NCBI GenBank assembly: GCA_948144175.1 | Contig: CANXME010002568.1 | Coordinates: 620,001 to 684,000, forward strand | Direction: 5' to 3' | Source: Closterium sp. NIES-65 | Lineage: Eukaryota > Streptophyta > Zygnematophyceae > Desmidiales > Closteriaceae | DNA: 64,000 nucleotides | In this document: positions 61,101 to 64,000 of the stretch, piece by piece | Layout of the letters: the number at the start of each line of letters is the position of its first letter | Position numbering within the stretch: position 1 is the first letter of the stretch | Notes under the pieces: model-generated | What the model saw: the letters and a program-made list of their open reading frames with translations, nothing else | Database searches by the model: none | What the model was told of the DNA's origin: nothing | Position numbers and translations under genes: made by a program

Positions 61101-64000
61101 AGGTGGTGTATGAGTGGCGTGGCATGATGGACAGCAGAGCAGCAGGTCAAATGCAATCGCTTCCAGCACTATCATGCCATGTAATCCTTTGTCATTCCAT
61201 GCCATGCCATGTCATGCTCTGCCATGCTATCGACACGCCATGCCATGCCATGCCATGCCATTCAAGCAGTCACATACACCTGAGCGGCAATGAGTGGTAG
61301 CAGCACAGTACCATGCCATGCCATGCCATGCCATGCATTGCACTGCACTGCACTGCACTGTCCTATGATGAAAACACACATCTCCTATCCTACAGTCACA
61401 CCTGGGCCGCAATGAGGTGGTGCATGAGTGGCATGAGCGGCAGCAGCAGGTCCGATGCGATTGCTTCCAGCACAGGCGGCACCGGCTCCTTGTCGTTGGT
61501 AGGATCCAGGAAGTACTGTGGGGGGGAGTGGAAAAATAGTCAAAGAGGTTGAGGCGGACGAAGAGACAGGGAGGAAGATGAGTGGCAGCAGCAGGTCCGA
61601 TGCGATTGCTTCCAGCACTGGCAGCACCGGCTCCTTGTCGTTGGTAGGGTCCAGGAAGTACTGTGGTGGGGGGAGGAGGGAGTTGAACACAGAGAGGAGC
61701 ATGAGTGGCAGCAGCGCTTCCAACACAGGCGGCACTGGCTCCTTGTCGTTGGTGGGGTCCAGGAAGTACTGTGGTGGAGGGGAGTGAGGAGTCGAAGAAT
61801 AAAGAGAGAAAGAGGAGAACATGAGTAGCCGTTGCTTCCAGCACAGGCGGCACCGGCTCCTTGTCGTTGGTGGGGTTGAGAAAGTACTGTGGTGGAAGGG
61901 GGGAGTGGAAAAGTGTTGTCTTTTGAGGCGCCTCAGAAGTCAAATGCTACCAGGCTACCGGCTCTGGGGGCACCGGCTGGACTGGAGACACGTGATTGAA
62001 GAAATGTTTTGAGACGTCTCAAACCATTTCTTCAATCAATTGCTACCAGGCTATCGGCTCTGGGGGCACCGGCTGGAGGAAGTGTTGTCAAAGGGGGAAA
62101 AGGGCGTGGATTGGGAGGAGAGGTGGAAGGAAGAAGAGGCAGAGAGAAAGCCGAGGAACATCAGCCATAGAGATTACTCTCCCCTCCAAGCCTTTGTTCC
62201 TTCACAAAAGGAAGTGGACTTCATAGAAACCACAATGAAGCCCCTTGTGAAATATCTCAAAAGAGATTCTAACATAGTTGAGGCGCTTCGAAAATAGATC
62301 TCTGATAACTTGAGAGACCACTTGGAAAGAAGTGGTATAACCATAATCACCTCTGAACTGAAAGACAGTGATCAGCCGCAAGCCCACTCAGAAGGACATA
62401 CCCTGTATGGCTTCGTGACAGCACGAAGGACTGTGAGCACAGTGACTGTAGAGAATGTCGCTGCAGCAGAGGCGGGATCCGACGGCCCAGGAGCAGCGGC
62501 GGAGGCGGAACCGATGGCTCGGATGAGATCGCTGGAGAGCAGCGCTGCTTTGAGGCCTGGAAGCAGCTGCGGCCAGCCCGACGGGGAAGCCAACTCGGTG
62601 CGCACAACGGCAGAGAACTGATGGGGTGGGAATTGGGAGAGGAAAGGGGAGGGGAGGAAAGGGAGGGCGAGGAAAGCAGAGCGGCTTTGAGGCCCGGTAG
62701 CAGCTGGGGCCAGCCAGAGGGGGGAGCCAACTTGGTGCGCACGACGGCAGAGAACTGATGGGGTGGGAGGGGAGAGGAGGGGAGGGAAAAGGGGGGAAAG
62801 GGTGAGGGGACTGAAGAGTTTCGAATGAGATGAAATCACTGGAGAGCAGAGTGGCTTTGAGATTCACTCACTCACATCCTCTCAGAATCCAGAGACACTG
62901 CCACAGGCACTTCCCCTCCCATCCCCTGCGATCACGTACCACTTCAATAAGCACGCTCAAGATCTTCCCCTGTCCGCACGCACCGCAGTAGCACCTCCAC
63001 CAGTTGCACCCGCACTGTATCCTGCTCCTCCTTTTGCAGGGAGTTTCACCCCTGTTACAACTACCCACAAGAACAAGCCACTATCTCTATACAGCCACAT
63101 ACCGCTTCAATAAGAACGCTCAGAATCTTCCCGCGGGTGCACCACAGTAGCACCTCCACCAGTTGCACCTGCACCGCCTCCTGCTCCCTGTGGCTGGTGG
63201 TAGAGGCACTGATGTTCCCTCTGAATCTACCTACACGCACATTTCCTCCCATAGAACCACTCATACCGCCTCAATAAGAACGCTCAGAATCTTCCCCTGC
63301 CCAGACCGCAGTAGCACCTCCACCAGTTGCACCCGCACTGCCTCCTGCTCCTCCCTTTAGAGTCACTCATATCCCCTCTGAGACTACCTTCAGGCTAATT
63401 CATTCCCCTAGAATCACATACCGCTTCCATGAGCACGCTGAGAATCTTCCCCTGGGTGCACCGCAGTAGCACCTCCACCAGTTGCACCCCTCCTGCTCCC
63501 TGTGTGAGTGTCACACCTCCTTTGGAACTACCCACAAGAGCAAGCCCTCCCCACCCCCTTTACAGTCACATACCGCTTCAATAAGCACGCTCAGAATCTT
63601 CCCCTGCCCAGACCGCAATAACACCTCCACCAGTTGCACCCGCACTGCCTCCTGCTCCTCCTTCCCCCCGGGCAGCTGCACCCGCCCCTTGCTGCCCGCG
63701 CCCCTCCACTTCGCCACCGCCACGTTCTTGAAATACAGGGCCGCGGGGAGGGCTGCTGGAGAGTTGGGAACTGGGGGGAGGGAGAGAGGAGGAGGGGGAG
63801 ACACGGGAGGGTGTGGAAGGGAATTGAGAGGTGGCCATGCTGCCTGCGCCCCTCCACTTCGCCAACCGCCACGTTCTTGAAATACAGGGCCGCGGGGAGG
63901 GCTGCTGGGGAGTTGGGCACTGGGGGAGGAACGGGGGGGAAGGAGGGGAGGAATGGGAGGGAAGGGGTGAGGGTGTGGGCGGCTGCACCCGCCCCTTGCT
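39882..64000 (-). CDS. IPO7/8-like: importin-beta family nuclear transport receptor, importin-7/8 (SAD2) type; 5' end outside window
   Basis: At least 22 exons with GT/AG borders run from 63770 down to 39882; their phases agree at every junction. The predicted order follows importin-7: N-terminal importin-beta domain ([14 protein letters not shown]...[10 protein letters not shown]), [90 protein letters not shown], an acidic stretch after VRLKEVKEE, and a C-terminal EQ-rich helix. The visible exons code about 1140-1225 residues; animal importin-7 has about 1040. Such receptors bind cargo in the cytosol and Ran-GTP in the nucleus. Introns are packed with partial exon copies, solo LTRs, a MITE and microsatellites. 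The assignment to class is strong; the cargo is unknown. Confidence 0.88.
40421..40520. repeat. 20-bp tandem repeat
   Basis: About five copies of GAAAGAGTGTGCTCACAAGC, 5' flank of the final exon on the minus strand. Confidence 0.85.
40648..41668. repeat. 40-bp minisatellite, about 25 copies
   Basis: The unit GGTGCTCAGGTGTGGACGTTGACTGCTTCCATCATTGGAA (given here in two parts: GGTGCTCAGGTGTGGACGTT and GACTGCTTCCATCATTGGAA) repeats with a few substitutions (GTG/GCG) and small TG or TGTGG insertions near 41305 and 41465. It lies in the intron between importin exons 21 and 22. Confidence 0.95.
41787..41928 (-). CDS. IPO7/8-like: importin exon 21 (acidic)
   Basis: CCATCCAG|CCCGCGTTGG to [33 protein letters not shown] and [20 protein letters not shown]. 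If the donor is not used the frame ends at TGA 41749-41751, giving a short alternative C-terminus. Confidence 0.8.
42559..42710 (-). CDS. IPO7/8-like: importin exon 20 (start of acidic tail)
   Basis: GTGACAG|GGTCAGACCT to [32 protein letters not shown] then an Asp/Glu-rich run, equivalent to the 'GLKRAY..' plus acidic region of importin-7. Two bases complete the codon left by exon 19. Up to six further copies lie at 42310-42520 and 42860-43450. Confidence 0.87.
43600..43770. repeat. CCCACTCA-type simple repeat
   Basis: Irregular CCCA/CTCACCCA runs in an importin intron. Confidence 0.8.
43980..44269. repeat. 290-bp solo LTR, copy 1
   Basis: TGTCACAACTTAGG...CTAACACTAACA with CCAAC on both sides (43975-43979 and 44270-44274). 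Nearly identical to 54943-55232. TG...CA ends, a 5-bp TSD and no coding sequence fit a solo LTR. Confidence 0.85.
44301..44601 (-). CDS. IPO7/8-like: importin exon 19
   Basis: 100 codons plus 1 base, CTTCCAG|GCCTCTCTCA to [33 protein letters not shown], an acidic loop, [20 protein letters not shown]. Copies of the 5' half lie at 44670-44765 and 44815-44945; of the 3' end at 43785-43836 and 43890-43945. Confidence 0.83.
45688..45924 (-). CDS. IPO7/8-like: importin exon 18
   Basis: 79 codons, CTTCCAG|GGGAGGACGC to [52 protein letters not shown]. The 3' half recurs at about 45245-45335, 45378-45465 and 45546-45625; the 5' end at about 45965-46075. Confidence 0.83.
46414..46725 (-). CDS. IPO7/8-like: importin exon 17
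   Basis: 104 codons, CTTCAG|GTGGACCCAT to [72 protein letters not shown]. The first half is repeated at 46770-46918, 46975-47105 and in pieces at 47195-47345; a 3' piece recurs at 46262-46350. Confidence 0.85.
47657..47860 (-). CDS. IPO7/8-like: importin exon 16
   Basis: 68 codons, TCCCAG|CGTGTGTGGG to [32 protein letters not shown], an acidic loop, [13 protein letters not shown]. The 5' part recurs four times upstream (47930-48000, 48060-48135, 48275-48345, 48400-48480). Confidence 0.83.
49315..49533 (-). CDS. IPO7/8-like: importin exon 15
   Basis: 73 codons, ATCCAG|AATGAAGTGG to [52 protein letters not shown], then [15 protein letters not shown] second copy (49090-49265) and two partial ones (48640-48800) lie downstream; one pair is split by a palindrome at 48739. 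Confidence 0.85.
49707..49850. repeat. 18-bp tandem repeat
   Basis: About eight copies of CCACGTGCATCCACTGTA with variants ending AGTGCA. Each holds a CACGTG (E-box/G-box) hexamer. Confidence 0.85.
49954..50073 (-). CDS. IPO7/8-like: importin exon 14
   Basis: 40 codons, CATCAG|TCCCTGCACA to [32 protein letters not shown] and [18 protein letters not shown]. Partial copies lie at 49845-49900 and 50175-50255. Confidence 0.85.
50981..51121 (-). CDS. IPO7/8-like: importin exon 13
   Basis: 47 codons, CCCCCAG|TACTTTGAGC to [52 protein letters not shown]. Matches 'MLQNHVFPLFSSE..RARACWVLHYF' of importin-7. A 5' copy lies at 51205-51256. Confidence 0.88.
51655..51772. repeat. 18-bp tandem repeat
   Basis: About six copies of CATGGAACCCATCTTTCA. 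Confidence 0.85.
51822..52024. repeat. 31-bp tandem repeat with GTCGAC
   Basis: About six to seven copies of CATGGAACCCATCTTTTAGG then TCGACTCTTGA. The second half resembles a worn TTTTGAGTCGACTCAAAA. Confidence 0.85.
52071..52158. repeat. (GT)44 microsatellite
   Basis: 88 bp of uninterrupted GT. On the minus strand it is the first part of the intron after micro-exon 12. Confidence 0.97.
52161..52200 (-). CDS. IPO7/8-like: importin micro-exon 12 next to (AC)44
   Basis: 40 bp, ATCGCAG|CTACTTCGGCG to AAAGAG|GTACAC. One base plus [13 protein letters not shown], in phase with both neighbours. Its 5' splice site runs straight into an 88-bp AC/GT repeat. Confidence 0.65.
52210..52272. repeat. GATGGGTG microsatellite
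   Basis: About seven copies of GATGGGTG/GATGGGCG. Confidence 0.9.
52478..52740. repeat. GGGA microsatellite and AAGCCGGGAGGGAGGG array
   Basis: About 45 GGGA units to about 52655, then five units of AGCCGGGAGGGAGGGA. It creates long false frames on both strands. Confidence 0.95.
52782..52872 (-). CDS. IPO7/8-like: importin exon 11
   Basis: TCCCAG|CTGATGCTG to [32 protein letters not shown] second copy at about 52960-53045 keeps [20 protein letters not shown] and its acceptor; a third near 53120-53200 is decayed. Confidence 0.65.
53454..53613 (-). CDS. IPO7/8-like: importin exon 10 (low-complexity)
   Basis: AAGCAG|GGAAGCCCCG to about GTGC|GTAAATG; an alternative donor GTGCGT at 53461 would break phase. 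It encodes [16 protein letters not shown], a basic stretch and [15 protein letters not shown]. Two further copies (53690-53745, 53905-53950) precede CTG-rich runs. The boundary is uncertain. Confidence 0.55.
53855..53910. repeat. CTG/TTG trinucleotide run
   Basis: About 18 CAG/CAA triplets on the minus strand, next to a copy of importin exon 10; in frame they would read poly-Gln. Confidence 0.85.
54360..54660. repeat. ~120-bp tandem duplication of exon 9 and its donor
   Basis: Three copies of the block GAGCGCCAGCAGGTGAGCA...ATTTATCAG...GGTACACC...CAGCACCCACACATTACC (54360-54480, 54480-54600, 54600-54680). Donor GTAATG is kept in two copies. Confidence 0.85.
54636..54713 (-). CDS. IPO7/8-like: importin exon 9
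   Basis: 26 codons, GGCCAG|GATGACATGG to [32 protein letters not shown] then LIATSK. Copies of the 3' part lie at about 54360-54420 and 54500-54545; a 5' part at 54782-54835 follows a palindrome. Confidence 0.87.
54943..55232. repeat. 290-bp solo LTR, copy 2
   Basis: TGTTACAACTTAGG...CTAACACTAACA, flanked by CAAAC (54938-54942) and CAAAA (55233-55237). Same element as 43980-44269. Confidence 0.8.
55487..55549 (-). CDS. IPO7/8-like: importin exon 8
   Basis: 21 codons, GCGGCAG|GATTTGG to [32 protein letters not shown]. Matches the conserved ELW-ED-EY-R block of importin-7/8 and SAD2. Confidence 0.9.
55990..56067 (-). CDS. IPO7/8-like: importin exon 7
   Basis: 26 codons, CCACAG|GGCTGGAAGG to [32 protein letters not shown], the 'TWKHLKPHMQ..IFPLMC' helix of importin-7 and among the best matches. 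Five further copies upstream (56150-56930) are mostly broken by TGA and TAA codons. Confidence 0.9.
56280..56930. repeat. tandem array of exon 7 pseudo-copies
   Basis: Three to four copies of an approximately 154-bp unit (GTGAACCCTATCAGACTGAG...CAGATGGGCGAATTAGGGAG...GGTATGGGGTGGAAGTGGAA) plus an older duplication of 56283-56335 across the palindrome at 56338. In-frame TGA and TAA occur in the exon part. Confidence 0.9.
57496..57567 (-). CDS. IPO7/8-like: importin exon 6
   Basis: 24 codons, CGCCAG|CTCCCATTAG to CTCCG|GTGAGT, encoding [20 protein letters not shown]. Decayed copies lie at about 57370-57440 and 57060-57250. Confidence 0.8.
57970..58033 (-). CDS. IPO7/8-like: importin exon 5
   Basis: CTTCCAG|GCACTTTCCTG to AATAAG|GTGCAG. 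One base plus 21 codons ([20 protein letters not shown]), which joins the 2-base overhang of exon 4 in phase. The donor GTGCAG is weak. Confidence 0.75.
58907..59169 (-). CDS. IPO7/8-like: importin exon 4
   Basis: CCACAG|GTTCAGAGCC to AACAA|GTGAGT (87 codons plus 2 bases). It encodes [20 protein letters not shown], an acidic/Gly loop, then [20 protein letters not shown], which matches the [20 protein letters not shown] helix of importin-7. At least three copies of its 3' end lie at 58340-58850 and two of its 5' end at 59210-59300 and 59444-59470. Confidence 0.87.
59759..60690. repeat. 16-bp tandem array (GCACTCACAGAGAAGT), split by a MITE
   Basis: About four units of CACTCACAGAGAGGCG before and about 24 of GCACTCACAGAGAAGT (ACAG/ACTG variants) after the element at 59818-60298. 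Confidence 0.93.
59818..60298. mobile_element. 481-bp MITE-like DNA transposon with 18-bp terminal inverted repeats
   Basis: The ends read CTAAGTGGAGAAAGACGC and, in reverse, the same 18 bases. Beyond them both ends carry many CTGCGTC/GACGCAG motifs able to fold back. Flanks are ACTCACAG on both sides (59810-59817 and 60299-60306), an 8-bp duplication as made by hAT transposases, though the surrounding 16-bp array makes this less decisive. No coding capacity. Confidence 0.8.
60908..61046. repeat. CATGC pentanucleotide repeat
   Basis: About 27 copies of CCATG with CCACG and CTACG variants; further short runs at 61197-61262 and 61310-61337, between copies of importin exon 3 text. Confidence 0.93.
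61402..61515 (-). CDS. IPO7/8-like: importin exon 3
   Basis: 38 codons, CCACAG|TACTTCCTGG to GCCCAG|GTGTGA. It encodes [20 protein letters not shown] and [16 protein letters not shown]. Three copies of the 5' part follow upstream at about 61582-61662, 61702-61772 and 61822-61887; copies of the 3' part lie at about 61075-61145 and 61268-61298. Confidence 0.85.
62402..62617 (-). CDS. IPO7/8-like: importin exon 2
   Basis: 72 codons, acceptor CCATCAG, donor [29 protein letters not shown] corresponds to the 'DYPGRW' helix of importin-7; [13 protein letters not shown] to its 'LYQLVKNYEY' segment. An Ala/Ser loop sits between. Copies of the 5' half lie at about 62680-62757 and 62822-62870. Confidence 0.85.
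62936..63573 (-). repeat. tandem partial copies of importin exon 1
   Basis: Copies of the exon 3' half and donor end at about 62936, 63101, 63265 and 63422, spaced 150-165 bp. Those at 63101 and 63265 keep the reading frame ([28 protein letters not shown]), a GTATG donor and an upstream AG. The ones at 63422 and 62936 have indels that shift frame. Confidence 0.85.
63574..63770 (-). CDS. IPO7/8-like: importin exon 1 of those visible (IBN_N domain)
   Basis: Acceptor CCCCCAG at 63771; donor GCG|GTATGTG. It encodes [20 protein letters not shown] and [20 protein letters not shown], the N-terminal importin-beta fold that contacts Ran. Phase 0 at its end. Earlier exons are outside the window. Partial copies of its 5' half lie at 63835-63930 and from about 63980; copies of its 3' half at 62936, 63101, 63265 and 63422. 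Confidence 0.82.

Larger units (their letters stand above)
40405..62023. repeat. family of ~18-bp palindromes TTTTGAG-NNNN-CTCAAAA
   Basis: Perfect or near-perfect members, core in brackets: 40405 [AATT], 43400 [ACAT], 43838, 46220, 46242, 47518, 47567 [TCGA], 48739 [TCGA], 50156 [GCGC], 50501 and 50533 [TCGA], 50612 and 50637 [GCGC], 50765 [GCGC], 53414 [TCGA], 54767 and 54884 [GCGC], 56338 [TCGA], 57790 [ACGT], 58128-58160 [AATT], 58412 [TCGA], 59387, 59408 and 59427 [AATT], 61921 [GCGC], 62007 [ACGT]. Degenerate ones are at 42172, 47237, 49665, 50415 and 59672. Most separate the two copies of a direct duplication. Some are extended by flanking inverted bases (GTTGAC...GTCAAC; the 44-bp hairpins at 57778 and 61995). 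Confidence 0.85.

Noticed and set aside
40405-62023. Palindromes as sequencing adapters or assembly joins
   Set aside because: The cores vary between four tetramers, many copies are worn by mutation and the flanking duplicates have diverged, which an artefact would not show; still worth testing with raw reads.

Overview
Eukaryotic nuclear DNA, most probably from a GC-rich green-lineage genome. The evidence is GT/AG introns, a tRNA-Tyr with a plant-type body and a short intron, Ty1/copia retrotransposons with initiator-Met-like primer sites, and an importin-7/8 (plant SAD2-like) gene. The Gly-rich, GGAEPGG-rich copia polyproteins recall those I remember from zygnematophyte algae such as Closterium. 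That placement is inference and could not be searched here.

Layout. Positions 1-8558 hold a stack of one copia family: element A (3' part) inserted in element F, then the internally deleted element G. Positions 8559-19013 are mostly host DNA: a tRNA-Tyr gene, a membrane-anchored FkbM-type methyltransferase gene (+), a convergent leucine-rich-repeat gene (-) with one apparent frameshift, and about 3.5 kb without a convincing gene. Between the two genes, the 3' end of each has been copied locally. Positions about 18940-38090 were once a run of diverged ~180-bp AT-rich repeats. It is now split by a solo LTR (19019-19148), by a complete and very young copia element H (identical 134-bp LTRs, TSD GAGTG, uninterrupted 1996-codon gag-pol), and by an older copia element D (TSD CAAAA). 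D itself carries a 975-bp solo LTR (TSD AGTAG) and a 432-bp solo LTR (TSD ATCTT); the latter was in turn split by copia element C (TSD CGAAG). C has a gag-pol frame broken by one TGA codon.

Positions 39882-64000 (and beyond the right edge) are one large gene on the minus strand. It encodes an importin-beta family receptor of the importin-7/8 class. I could place 22 exons with GT/AG borders whose phases agree from exon to exon.

The most unusual feature of the window lies in this gene. Nearly every exon is accompanied by one to six partial tandem copies carrying their splice site. Many of the duplications have, exactly between the two copies, a short palindrome of the form TTTTGAG-NNNN-CTCAAAA whose 4-bp core is itself self-complementary (TCGA, GCGC, ACGT or AATT). 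About 30 such palindromes, perfect or degenerate, occur at 40.4-62.3 kb and I saw none in the left 40 kb. I know of no described system with this structure. It looks like an insertion or repair process that makes long direct duplications around a palindrome, and it supplies spare exons to introns. The same introns hold two 290-bp solo LTRs, a 481-bp MITE with 18-bp terminal repeats, and many micro- and minisatellites.
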